DNA from: Heliocybe sulcata
Taxonomy: Eukaryota; Basidiomycota; Agaricomycetes; Gloeophyllales; Gloeophyllaceae
Assembly (NCBI GenBank): GCA_004369045.1
Contig: ML213534.1
Coordinates: 42,157 to 106,156, forward strand
DNA length: 64,000 nucleotides
Reading direction: 5' to 3'
In this document: positions 44,991 to 57,200 of the stretch, one piece after another
How the letters are laid out: each line of letters opens with the position of its first letter
Numbering within the stretch: position 1 is the stretch's first letter
The notes under the pieces: generated by a model
The model's input: the letters and a program-made list of their open reading frames with translations, nothing else
Told to the model about the DNA's origin: nothing
Database searches by the model: none
Position numbers and translations under genes: made by a program

Positions 44991-47483
44991 TCATAGGCCG
45001 CGCACATGCATAAGTCCGGACACCTGTTCCGCCACCCAGGCCATACAGTTCAATGTGAGGTAAAAAACCATGGGTATCAACCCCATCGCAACGTTCCCCA
45101 GGATACCACGGCGAGTAATCGTATCCCAAAGCTCCGTCTTGATGATTGCTGGTGCTGCCGCAGACTTGTAGGGCCCCACAAGGCGGTAGAAAGGCACAAA
45201 GGCAGCACCAAAGCTAGGCAGCGCACGCACGAGTTTGAGTGCCCGAATGAAACATTGAATAGCTTCCGGAGCTCACCAATAGCACGTCAAAACGTGCACT
45301 CCGTATTCTCTCCATATCTGCCATAAACCCGGCGCAGCACCGATATCCTTTGCCAAGGTGCTGACGTACGTCGAATGATCGACGCCGTACTTAATCCTCG
45401 CGTTCTCGCTAACGAGCAAGTGGTAGTGAGGCGGCGAGACTGGCAGGGTGACCTGGTTCTTGAGCAAGGACACCCAGAACATGGACTGAATCTCGGAGAT
45501 TGGCGGGATCGCCCCTGCCAGTCCAAGCCGTAAATATGAGAAAACGGTCTTCACAGCACGAACAGGTAGACATACCGACACCGGGCCTCACAAACCCAAT
45601 GAAACCCACACTCGGATCTCCACTCCAGCAAACATTCCTAACATCCGCCTCCTCCGGCGTCTTATACTCGCCCTTTTCCAGGAACTCAAAATCTTGCTTA
45701 TATCCCGTCGCATAGATGACCATATCGGGCTTCACCTCCTTCTCCTGTATACGCACTGCGTCCTTGCGCTTAGGCCTCCCTTGGGCGTCACGATCAAGAG
45801 GGAAGACCGCCTGGCCAGACTCAGTGAAGTGTGTCGGGAAGGGCGCGAGGTCAACCGTAAAGTGCGTTTGCGGGGGCATGTCTTCCGGAGGGTCAATGTA
45901 TCGGGAGAGATAATCCATGAAGCGGGGTCGATGGCGGTAAGGACGGTTGATGTACGGCATCGCTTTGTGAGACTGAGAGAAACATAAGAACATATGGCTA
46001 AAATGGAAGGGAAGTGTTCCTACTTTGTTGAGGAACACATATGCACGCCCTAACCGTTGGGGTTCGAGCTCGCCAACCTACTTATGTCAGGGCTTAGTGA
46101 TAAATCAATAGATTGTGCTGAGTACCGACCCACTGGTTGCAGCCTGCCTGTGTACCTGGGACGTTTTCAGCCTCCCGTCACAACCTCATTACTACGACTT
46201 ACCAGTCAGAACCCACAGCACCCTCTTGATCACAAAATCCGAGATGCTGATACCCGTTGGTCAATATCCAACACAGATAGATCAACCCATTCAGCAACTC
46301 ACAACCAGCGAATATGAGACTTGGCTACCCACGGGTGCTAATCCCTCTACGTCAGCAATTGAGTTCAAAGGGAAGCCACGGTTACGTACGACATACGCTG
46401 TCTCGCCCAAGTTGGTGATGAGAGAATCGATCGGTACGGGAGTCTTGGACTCGAACTTGAACCCCAGGAGGGAGAAGTCGTTCTGGAATGCCTCAGAGTG
46501 AGTTATGCAATGGAGTAGTGTAGGCTGCTTACCAAAGCTTTCGGAAAGGATAGGAACCTTCAACCATCGTCTGTCAATCCAGATATGGTGTTCAGCAGCA
46601 AGTACGTACCCTGCTCTCGAGCACAACACTGCTTCCTTCGCTCCAGCCTTGGCCGCCTCGTACGCGAGATCCATCCCAGTCTCACCCGTACCGAGTATCA
46701 GAACTTTCCGATCCCTCAGCTGCTCCCGGTACTTGTACTCCGAAGAGTGGAAGATCTGCGCCTTGGGGTTGTTCTTCCGCACATTCTCGACCCCAGGAAT
46801 TGCGGGAATTTGGGGGACTACATGCAAGCCGGTGCAAATTGCAAGGTAGGGAGTATGTATCGTGATCGGTTCTGTAGTGCAATCAGCCGTGCTGCCTAGA
46901 CGCGTACTGAAGGCTACGTACCAGTGCCCCATTCGGCAGGGTTATCTGGTCTTCTACGGACGTAAGAGACAATGTGTCCGCCTTCTGAGTTCCGCGATAT
47001 TTGAATCACTTTGCACGACAGCTGGATTCTCGGCCATAACTTGAAATGAGAAGCGTAATCCTTCAAATAGTCGACGTATTCCTAAAACGCAAGTCAAACC
47101 TAACTCATTGTAAGAAGCGGGAGAGTTACCTCTAAAGTTAAATGATCAGGATGTGACAGAGGCAAACGAAAATCGGAGAAAGACGTGAGCTGCTTCGACG
47201 AGACCAAGTTCGCGTTCTACGCTCCACATGTGTAAGTCCAACCACGTGTTGATCCACTCAACAGACAGCTCACCTCATACGAGCGGTACCGAAACGTCCC
47301 ACCAACATCGTCCTCCTGTTCGAGTATAACCGGGTCGAAAGGGTAGTCATGAGTAGCAGCCTCTAGGAGGGTTTTACAGGCTACTAGACCGGACGGGCCT
47401 GGATATATATACGCAGTTTAGCAGACGAGAACTCGAACGCGTGATGCCGGAAACGAACCTGCGCCTATGATCACCACTCTCAT
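44991..47483 (-). CDS. Flavin-containing monooxygenase (FMO-like)
   Basis: NADPH- and FAD-dependent enzyme that oxygenates N, S or carbonyl groups of small molecules. Start ATG at 47483 (MRVVIIGAG); after a short intron the FAD Rossmann motif completes as PSGLVACKTLLEAA. Later come EEYVDYLKDYASHF, the FMO-type segment AQIFHSSEYKYREQLRDRKV, the NADPH Rossmann motif LILGTGETGMDLAYEAAKAG (about 46640-46700) and the ATG-containing motif VIYATGYKQDFEFL (about 45680-45720). C-terminal pieces ARIKYGVDHSTYVSTLAKD and YRLVGPYKSAAAP finish near 44991, with a hydrophobic end (GNVAMGLIPMVFYLTLN) that could be a membrane anchor. About six or seven introns. The substrate is unknown. Confidence 0.85.
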
Positions 47484-48800
47484 ACCGACTCTTCTATTCT
47501 CCTTAGCCTACTAGGAAACCTTCAACGAGTCGTCCTAAGGACCCGCTCTAAGTCCGACGGATTTGCTAGTGTTCGGAAGTCGTCTTCCGTTCTCCTCAGC
47601 AGCGTGCAGTGATACACCAGACAGAGCCGTCGTTAGTAGAGACACTTTGTCAGTTCAGAACCATTGAACGTTTGAACGCGTATTGGCGCCCAAGCTGGGA
47701 ATTCGACTGCACGAGTTTGGTTTGGGCGATGGGAACCATTACGTCGCAATTCACACTCCGAAGCATCACTCAACGCCGGCTGCAGAACCGACCAATCACA
47801 TGTCTTTGAGCTTTCTCCGCAGCATTCATGATCAGCTTGCTATAGGGATTTCATACCCTTCCGGCAATACCTGTATACGCGACATATATCTCAAAGGCTG
47901 AGGTATCCTGCTTCCATTCAGAGGAATATGCGTACTCGGATGGGGAGACCGGGCCTACTATACGCAATGCTTGAGGAGGACACGGTACGTTCCTCACTCT
48001 TCTTAGTAAAAGCAGCAGCCACTGTCGTCTATCGTCTCAGGCTTAGGAAAGTACGCGGTACCCTCCTCGTAGAGACATGCCTACGTAAGGTTCTACGAGT
48101 GTACAACCGGCACGGCCTTCCTCGCCATTGACGGAGCGGAAACAGTGAAAGCGGGTTCCATAGCAAATGTATCGGGCAGTGCACTGAATACTCTGTTGAA
48201 GCCCGGGGATAGAGTCTCAGGGAGCACGGAAGTCGTAGAGTTGCATACGCCCGGGTGGTCAACGCAGGTCCGGATGTCGGTAGAGCCAAGAGCGCACACT
48301 TCATCGTTGTCCAGGTGGAGTGGAAGAGAGTGATAGCGGAGCTTCCGCATGAGAGTGTCTTTCATCTGTACCAGACCGACAACGAGCATGCTACGACGAA
48401 GACCCTTGCCTGTCCAAAATCTCCCATACAGCCATGTACAAACCATCTCCCAACACCTCCGAGCCATCCTCCCTCAGCCACAAAATCAGCGAGAGCGTCC
48501 AAGCCATCTAGAGCGCATAACACAGCGAGCGCGCCAAGTCGTAGAAAGGCAGTCATAACGCCACCATCAAAGCCCCGCGCGCCGGGCGCAGTAAACCTGA
48601 CGCCGCGCCCGCGCGCGGTTAAAGTTCGCTGGACAGGCGGTCCGGGACGTCCAAGATCAAGATCCAGGGGCAGCGGACGCGGACCCCAGAAGCCGCCCCG
48701 CGATTGGCTGCGCTGGAGGTGGGCGGTGAGTACTAGTCTCTGGTGGAATTGGGACTAGCGTCCGTCCGCGTGACCTGGATCGCTTGAGTACGCATGGGTA
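47484..48800. other. Gene-poor region
   Basis: Only short unconvincing open frames are present. A minus-strand frame at 48093-48467 (124 codons) has no recognisable motif. A GC-rich stretch (about 48560-48720) looks like a GC-skewed intergenic island. Confidence 0.4.
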
Positions 48801-49490
48801 GGTCGAGTTGATGGTACCGGCAGAGTGAGGCGTGCACGTTTGGCTTCGGCTATCCACTGCGTATCATAGAAGGCGAGTGTATAAGATTGTACTGAAGGAA
48901 GAGAAGGTCCGCAGTACCCCGATCCCCAATCGGTCTTTAGCTTGAAGCTTGAAGCTTGACTGGGGAAACATAGTATTATCGGCTCCGGTAGCCGTGTCCT
49001 TGCCTTCATTACTTCGATCAGGCATGCATGACCGAAATGAGGTATACAGGTCGAGTTGACGGCACCGAGTCTTCATTCGACGTGCACGTCTGGACTCCCT
49101 GGCCCTGAATAATATCAACTGCGTTATCTTAGAAGATGAGAAGAGAACGTCTGCAGCACGTCCCAATCCCCAGCAGGTCTTGAAGCTTGACTGGGGCCCA
49201 TCGGCTCCGGTAGGCGTGCGCCATCCCGAGACTTCCATGTCCTCGAATGAACTTGCCTTCATTACTTCGATCAGACATGCACGACCAAAATGAGGTATAT
49301 AGCTCGACCTGATGGCACCGAGTCTTCATTCCTGGTTTCCCTGGCACTGAATAACATCAACTGCGTATCTCAGAAGATGAGAAGAAAACGTCCCGATCCC
49401 CAACCGGTCTCGACGGGGAGCATAACATCACCGGCTTCCATATCCTCAAATGAATCCGCCTTCAGACTTGCCACGCCGAAATGAAATGCA
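48801..49490. repeat. Tandem repeat, three degenerate units of about 250 bp
   Basis: Units begin near 48801 (GGTCGAGTTGATGGTACCG), 49049 (GGTCGAGTTGACGGCACCG) and 49302 (GCTCGACCTGATGGCACCG). Each contains, in order, a GAATAAT/CATCAACTGCGTAT-like word, GAAGATGAGAAG or its variant, a GATCCCCAA..GGTCT word, GGCTCCGGTAG or a variant, and CGAAATGA. The third unit is shorter. No coding role is evident. Confidence 0.75.
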
Positions 49491-51457
49491 GAGAACCCTA
49501 CCTGATCGTCAGCGGCACTGCTACGCCGTCGAGCAGGACTGGGAACTGACGGCTCTGTGATTGAGGATCTCAAGGCAGGGGGTCGCCTCTTTGGTACCGC
49601 GGCTTTCGCATTCTGTAGCTGCGCCAGCGTTCGCAGGGCTGCAGCGTATCTGTCACCTGGAGGACAAATCCTGTCCCGCGTAAGAAAATACGGCCGTGCT
49701 ATAGCACTCTGATCCAGTCAGCTTGCCGATCCTAGCACAAGCACTCTCTTCAGTGAGTTTATGGAACGAGCGAGTGCAGAAAGCCTCGGAATGTGGAAAA
49801 TCAGTTAACTGAGGGTACGACGCACGCATCGCGGTCAGTTTACTGTCTCGACAAGGAACCTAGGAATGTTTACCTAGAGCCCGGGCAGTAACCTGAATAC
49901 AAGTGCCTGGAGAGACAGTCCCCCATTGCAACCCGGGCGTCTCTTGACATTCCAGTCGAGCCTTCCGCTGTCCCTTCATGATCTACGTCGGACACTGTCA
50001 TGTGCATGAAGACGTCGCTCCCAACCCGGGTGTCGCTCGCTGCCCCTTCATGATCAACGTCAAGCGCATTAATATCGCGCAGTCCCCAGATCTACGCTAC
50101 CATCCCGTTCCAGCAAATGACGCACGCCCATTTAAATTTATATATAGCTCACTTCCTCATGATGTAAGTCGGAAGCGCGATGGTTATCAGGATTCAGAAG
50201 AGCATCGAACTTCAGAATCTCTTCGCGACTGTATGGAGGAGGAGGCCGAGGTAACGCCGGGCCAATGGGCGCCGCGGGAGTAGGGGAATCATCCCATGTC
50301 AATGTTCGAGTTGCGTTCGACGCAACTCGGAGACTTGGGCTCTCCTGTTTCGCGGATAGGAAGTATACACGTCTCAGGATGCTGGAAACTGCCCCTCGGT
50401 ACTGACAGCTCCGACCCAACCGATGTGAATAGGGTCTACTATACTATTATCATCCGCTGGCCTCCTCACCGTAGGTTGGAAGCAAAGTAAAAATTGCCCG
50501 GCCGTCGTCGTACGGAGGAACTCGTTACCCAGTCCCGTATTTCGCCAAGCATCGCTCCGGGACTCGGGACACGAAACCCGGACAGAGATCGATCACAAGT
50601 CGATGACAAACGGCGGCCTGCCCAGCTGCGAGTCGAGAATCATTTGCGCGCCTCGGTCGGTCGCCCATCCGTGCTTCCTCCCCAGACGCCCCACCGAGGC
50701 CACAGACGAACGCTGCATGGCCAAGGCGGGGTGGGATCCTAGGCCTCCTTGCAAATGATAGTGAGCATACCGGAAGACAGATCCGACCTGGTGGCTGTGC
50801 TGCTACTTTTGCCGAGTGATCCGGACAGCGAAGGGTTATTCCGTATCCTGCATTCGAGGGCACGTTTAATATCGGGGATTCTTCATTTCGACGGTGGATT
50901 ATGATCCTCGCGCCGAGTGCTCACGCGACTGCTCGCCCTGGACAATCATTAAACTTCGAGGAAAGGGCATTCCCGGTGAGGGCCTCGGTGCGTCATGACC
51001 CGGGCCGCGTAAGGTGGCCGGGGTCCGATACTTGCCGGCGGCATATGGTCCGGGGCGGGACCTGGAGGCTGGTCAGGTGGTCAGTGTGTGGTCAGCTGCT
51101 CTGTGGTTGTACCTCTCGCGCTCCCTAGCGCTGTCTGATGGATGATTTATGGCAACGCGCACCTCCAACGACGTCGCAAGCCAATCGGAAGTAAATTGGA
51201 CGCGCCCTACGAGTACAGTCCCGGGTGTCGAGTTCAGACTGTTTCTCACGCTGACTAATGGTAGCAGAGCCCCCGAAAATTTCCGAAATGTGAGTAAGAA
51301 GCGGCCTGGAAAAGAGAAAGCCGACGAGGCCTGTCTCGACCGAAACAGCATGAGGAGGATCCCACCCCGACCCACGCGTACGGGGCAATTCCAATTCCTT
51401 TGCCTGGAGGGTCGCTCTGCCGAACCAAGTTCATCCTCTGCAGTTTATCCCCTCTTC
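49491..51457. promoter_or_regulatory. Long upstream region of the hexose transporter, no gene
   Basis: No gene is supported. A short duplicated piece is seen at 49935-50070 (CAACCCGGGYGTC..CCCTTCATGATC twice). CCGGGG words fitting the SYGGRG site of the carbon repressor CreA/Mig1 lie at 51018-51023 and 51050-51055, about 480-515 bp before the transporter ATG. Their use is inference. Confidence 0.4.
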
Positions 51458-51461
51458 TCCG

Positions 51462-51468
51462 TATAAAA
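51462..51468 (+). promoter_or_regulatory. TATA box of the hexose transporter gene
   Basis: TATAAAA at 65-71 bp before the ATG, followed by a C/T-rich leader (CCCCTCCAGCCCCAGACCC) as often found in highly expressed fungal genes. Confidence 0.65.
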
Positions 51469-51532
51469 GCTCCCCTCCAGCCCCAGACCCTCTCCAGTGT
51501 TCTTCACTTCTCACCCTCTACTCACAAACCCA

Positions 51533-53297
51533 ATGGGTCTATTCACCAGAAAGGCCGCGCTCACACCAGAGCCGGCCCTCACCGAGAAGGACACGCCCGA
51601 AACCTCCACGCACTCCCTCCCCAAAGTCAACCGCCATGCCCCCGTCGCCCCCGTCGCCGCCGTCCGCGGCCTGAAGCAGGTCCCCGCCATCGCCATCTGC
51701 CTCGGCGCCATCGCCTCCATCGGCGGCTTCATGTTCGGCTACGAGTCGGGCCAAATCTCCGGCTTCGTCCAAATGTCCGACTTCCAGCGCCGCTTCGCCG
51801 ACAACGGCAACTTCAGCGCGGCCCGCGAGGGCACCATCGTCGGCCTCCTCTCCATCGGCACCCTCCTCGGCTGCTTCATCTCCGCCCCCATGGCAGACAA
51901 GTTTGGTCGCAAATACACCATTTCGTTCTGGGCCTTTTTCTACATTATCGGCGTCATCATCGAGATCACCTCGTCGCACCAGTGGGTCCAGTTCGCGATG
52001 GGCAGGTTCGTCGCCGGCCTCGGGATCGGCTCCCTGTCCACCTGCGTGCCCATGTACCAGTCCGAGTCCATCCCCAAGGCCATCCGCGGCGCAGCCGTCT
52101 CCTCCTACCAGCTCTTCATCACCCTCGGCATCTGGACCGCCTACATGGTAAGCCCCCCCTCATCTCCTCTCTTCCTTCCGCTCACGCTTCTCACAGGTCA
52201 ACTACGGCACCGAAGGCCACTACTCCAACAGCGCGCAATGGCGTATCCCCAACGGCCTCTCCTCGCTGTGGGCCCTCCTCCTCGGTCTGTCCGTCCTGAC
52301 CATGCCAGAGTCCCCACGGTGGGCCTACCGCGTGGGCCGCGTCGACGAGGCGCGCAGGAACATGGCGCGTCTGAACGGCGTGCAGCCGGATGACGAGCTG
52401 ATCACGCTCGAGATCCAGGATATTGAGGAGAAGCTGCAGGCGGAGCAGATCGGCGGGGACCACGCGTGGTACGAGATCTTTACGGGCCCGCGCATGCTCT
52501 ACCGCACCATCCTCGGGATGGTCCTCCAAGCCGGGCAGCAGCTCACCGGCGCCAACTATTTCTTCTACTACGGCACGACGATCTTCAAGGCTACGGGTTT
52601 GGACAACTCGTATGTCACCTCTATCATCCTCGGCACGGTCAATGTGGCTGCGACGATTGTCGCGCTGTGGATCATCGAGAACTGCGGGCGGCGAAAGTCG
52701 CTGATGGTGGGCGCGGCGTGGATGTGCATGTGTCTGTTCATCTACTCGTTTGTGGGGCACTATGTGTTGCCGGAGGAGGCGCACAGGCAGGAGGCGGGGA
52801 ACGTGATGATTGTGTTTACGTGCTTCTTCATCATCGCGTTCGCCACCACCTGGGGGCCGATGATCTGGGCCATCACGTCCGAGCTGTACCCCGCGCGCTA
52901 TCGAGCGACATGCGTCGCGCTCGCGACCGCCGCGAACTGGCTGTTCAACTTCCTCATCTCCTTCTTCTCGACCTTCATCACCGACGCGATCGACTACTTT
53001 TACGGGCTCGTCTTTGCAGGCTGTTGCTTCGCGCTGTTTTGGATCGTGTACTTTTTCTTGATCGAGAGCAAGGGGCGGTCGTTGGAGGAGATTGACACGA
53101 TGTATATTTTGCATGTGAATCCGATCACGTCGGCGGGGTGGAGCAGCGAGAGTTTGAGGAGGGAGGGGGCGCCGAATACGGATGAGCTGCATTTGGCGAG
53201 CGGGGGGAGGAGGATTGTGAAGGAGGGGACGGGGACGAGTGTGCACCATGAAAGGTTTGAGCATGATGCGCCGGGAAAGGGCGAGGTGCAGCCATAG
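51533..53297 (+). CDS. MFS hexose transporter (HXT-like)
   Basis: Sugar/H+ symporter or facilitator of the plasma membrane. Two exons, 51533-52147 and 52197-53297, give 571 residues, normal for the family. The ATG at 51533 (MGLFTRKAALTPEP) is preferred over an in-frame upstream start because it lies 65 bp after the TATA box. Twelve membrane helices are expected. Signatures: GGFMFGYESGQISGF, DKFGRKYTI, MGRFVAGLGIGSLSTCVPMY, PESPRWAY, QQLTGANYFFYYGTTIF (hexose-transporter helix 7), GRRKSLM, PARYRATCVALATAANWLFN and IESKGRSLEEID in place of PETKG. The tail is Gly/Arg/His-rich and cytosolic. The nearest known relatives are basidiomycete glucose transporters. Substrate preference cannot be read from the sequence. 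Confidence 0.93.
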
Positions 53298-54245
53298 GGT
53301 TTGGAATTATGAATGGGCGACGAAAAGGGACTGGATGGGAAGTCGGATTAGTACTTGTATCTATTAATGTGTTTTGACGATTTGCTAGCTTAATGACAAT
53401 GACATTCCTCATCTACTCTTTCTGTCTTTGAGCGTTCTGAGCGACTCGGCGAAAGCGTCATACCCTTTGAATCGTCACTCGAGGGGAAGGACAGCACCTG
53501 TTCCCTTCCTCTCTCTCTGCATCAGGCGTATATTGGCGCAAGGACCTGCCACTGATCTGATGGGTATGAAGAAGCTCGCCCGAGCATATCTGGTCATACC
53601 GCTTAAGACGACCCCAAATCTCCGATTTTCTACCGCGGCATAGACTTGAAGAAACCGAGTAGGGGAGCAACGGGTGAGGAATGCATCCCGCCGACGGCTT
53701 TCATACGAGTGTGCACACTGTCTACAGGAACGGCTGACCCACCGTATGCTAACTTATTTCTATTTTATTCCCCCATCAGTCTCCCCTTGGACGCGACCCA
53801 TCCATGTCTCCGTTGTGGAATATTTCTACAGGTCGCCAACGTGTCACAGCACCTAGTATCCGCCGCACCCAGGTTCCGAGTCGACGCGCGCATGCCTTGC
53901 AGACTTGGCGATACCTACTGGGGACCGAACTCGCCCATCGCAGATGCATTTGCTGCTTCCTAGAGGCTTGAATGTCCGGCGTCGCCTCGTCTTCCTCCCT
54001 TAGCAGCTGTATCATACCTCTTCCAGGTCTCTGGTCATGGAACGACCAAGAACACCAAGCAAAAGTCCTCCTCCTCGCGTCTTTCAGTGCCCACCGCCTC
54101 TCAATCATGACATGCATTGCCTATTAATACGAACATACAAAATTACAACAACCGACTCGAGTGTACATGCATTCTAGATTCACGGTGCTCGACAACATTG
54201 CGATTAGCCATTAGGGTACAGATACCATCTCCCGTCCATGCTCCC
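53298..54245. other. Intergenic between transporter and MOT1 (convergent 3' ends)
   Basis: No gene is supported. A minus-strand frame of 113 codons (53776-54117) has no recognisable motif and is not retained. Poly-A signals were not resolved. Confidence 0.5.
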
Positions 54246-57200
54246 CTAGCCCTTCTTCCCGTTGCCGAGCGAGCTCATGAAGCTGTTCAGGCTCAGCCCC
54301 TCGTACTCCTCCTCGGGCGGCAGGTCCTCCAGGCCCTGCAGGACATTCTTGTGCGGGCCTACCCCGGCACTCGAAGACGAGGCGTCCTTGTCCTTGCGTT
54401 TCATCGCCACCGCGGCATCCTCCTCTTCTGACGTGCGCCTGAAGAGATCCAGCACCAAGTCCGTGTCCATCGACGCGAGGCCGGAGTTCTGCTGCGTCAC
54501 GACCGAGTTTGCAATGTTCAGCTTGAACCGCTGCAGTCTGAACTCAAATGGAAAGTCAGTACACGCAAGGTGTGAACAGACAGTGAACGTACCCCATGAT
54601 TTTTTCTTCCAAGGTGCCCTTTGTGATGAGACGGTACACGTTGACGACCTTCTTCTGGCCAATACGATGAGCACGATCCATCGCCTGGAGATCCTTCATC
54701 GGGTTCCAGTCATGCTCCACAAAAATGACCGTATCCGCCCCAGTAAGCGTCAACCCGAGCCCCCCAACGTGCGTCGTCAGCAGCAAACAATCAATACTAG
54801 GATCAGAATTAAACGTCTGCACAATCGCATGCCGTTTACTCGCGTCGGTGTTCCCGTCCAGCCGCATATACGTCACAGACGGCATGTGCTGCTTGAACAG
54901 ATCGTGCTCGATGATATCGATCATTTGCTTCATCTGGCAGAAGATCAAAGCGCGGTGCTGGGAGAATGCACCGGTGGAGGACGGGACGGACTCGGCGGAC
55001 TCGCTCTTCAAGCCTTCGAGGGCTGGAGCACAGCCTATTCCGCAGTCGCTCAGTAATTGCCTGTTTACAAAACCTCAGTAAATGGTGTACAGCAGGCGCG
55101 TGCAAACATATTACCTGAGAGCCAGCAACTTCGGCGCATGATGGATCTCGCTCAATGTTCCGGCGTCGCTCTTCAGGGAAGCCCGTGCCATGGCTTCCTT
55201 GACTGCTTTTGCCTCTTTGAGAACAAGCGCGGGGTGGTTGCACAGCTTGCGCAAGTATTGCAAAGACTGAAAGACGTGCTGCTCTTTTCCCTTGCTTGGT
55301 TCAGACGCTTTCACGGCATCCTCAACGCCCACGGCCGCCTGCGACTTGGAAAAGTCGTCGTAGAGGTACTTTTGCAGGTCCGAGAGCTCGCAGTAGTAAT
55401 CCTGGATGATCTTGGGCGGTAGATCACTCAAAACATCTTCCTTCAGGCGTCGCAGCAGGAAGGGAAGAACCTGCTTGTGCAGTGCCTCGAGCGCCAGAGC
55501 AGCTAGAGTCTGTCATCAGTTCGGACGTGCAGCTGCCCGCAGCGATCTTCTTACCTGCTTCACCCGTCTTCGCCTTCCCGTCACGATTTGACAAGATGGG
55601 CTTGCTGAACCGTTCATTGAACCACGACTCCGACCCCAAGAAGCCCGGCATGAGAAAGTCGAACAGACTCCACAACTCCAGGACATTGTTCTGGATCGGC
55701 GTGCCAGACAGAATGAGGCGATGGTGGGCTCTGATCCGTTTGACAGCTTGCGTCAATTTCGTCTTGGCATTTTTGATAATGTGGCCCTCATCGAGGATGC
55801 AGTAGTGCCAATTCAGGTCCTGCAGATTCTGGATATCGTTACGAATGACTTCGTACGAGGTGACGACCACGTCGTGCTGAGAGAACTTCTTCAGCAATTT
55901 ACTGCGTTCACGAGCGTTGCCAGTGTACATCATAGGACGCAAGGTGTCCGTGTACTTGAGGATTTCATAGTACCAGTGACCGGTGAGAGTCGGCGGACAG
56001 ACGATGAGCGATGGCAGGTGAACAGAGTCTGGTGAGTCCGTCTCCTTGTGCCTTTCTGCGCGCTCGTGGTGCTTGCTAGCCAAGATGCAGATGGATTGCA
56101 ACGTCTTGCCCAGGCCCATATCTTCATGGAGCATGTCAAGCACACACGCCTAATAATATAGCGGCGACGACATACCGTCACAGAGAATACCGTGCAGTTG
56201 GTATTTAGCCAAGAATGCCAGCCAGTTTACGCCTTCCTGCTGATACTTCCGCAGCTCCGCTTTAATAGGAACAGGCAGAACGTATTGTTCCACTTTTTTG
56301 CCGTCGAGTAGTTGAGTAAGAAACTGCCTCTCCTGTTCACGTCGCTTGAGCAGGTCTTCGGAAAATCCGGGAGGGTCAGGAAGGCCGGACTAAAAACGAG
56401 CCCACTAGTAAATGCGAGGCTCAAATCTTCAACGCGATGGCATACCTCCAAGGGTACCATCTTGACAAGAGATGCAAAGGTGTTGGTTGCAGTAGCCCTC
56501 ACATCGTCATCAGGATCGCTCATTCTACCCAAAACTGGCACAATCATGAAAAGGACGTATGGCAAGGCCTTGATGTCCAGTCTCTGCACAATGTCTGGGA
56601 ATACACGTGAATTATGGATTGAAAGGCAGACAACCGTCGTGACTCACGGTAGATTAGCTCGGTCGCACCCTGCCGATTCGAAGAGACGAGATCATCGCCA
56701 AGGAGCGGTATCACAGTCTCGATAACGTACTTCATGCCCTGCGTAGGCATAACGTCGCAGATGGTGGCGAAACAACGAGCAGCGGATTGACGAATGATCG
56801 CAAACTGACTCCGAAGGGCCAGAATCATCATGGGAAAGATGTCAATTATCTTGGACCAGAGCTCCTCGTGTAAAGTGGGAACGACGGTTTCTATGACGCT
56901 GAGAGAATCGATTACGTCTTGACCATATTGTTTCTCTATTGACTGGTCAACTTGTGCGGTCGAATCTGACCAGGGAACGCACATCAGGCTGCTGTATAGA
57001 TGAATTGACCTGTGCCCTTACCAGATGAACAAGCACTGAGTAAGCCATCCGCCATACAATGCCACATGCCGGGGATGACCTCAAAGAGCTGCGGCCCAAA
57101 GCTGTTCGAGAGCTCCGAAAAGGCCAGGGACGCTCCACGTCTGGATAGGCGCGACTTGGAAGCTTCCTCCGGGTTCACAGGTTGTTCCTTCCGAGTCGTG

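Noticed and set aside
48093-48467. Minus-strand frame of 124 codons
   Set aside because: No recognisable motif, no splice partners, and composition like its surroundings.
53776-54117. Minus-strand frame of 113 codons downstream of MOT1
   Set aside because: No motif and no supporting context; likely 3' UTR or intergenic.
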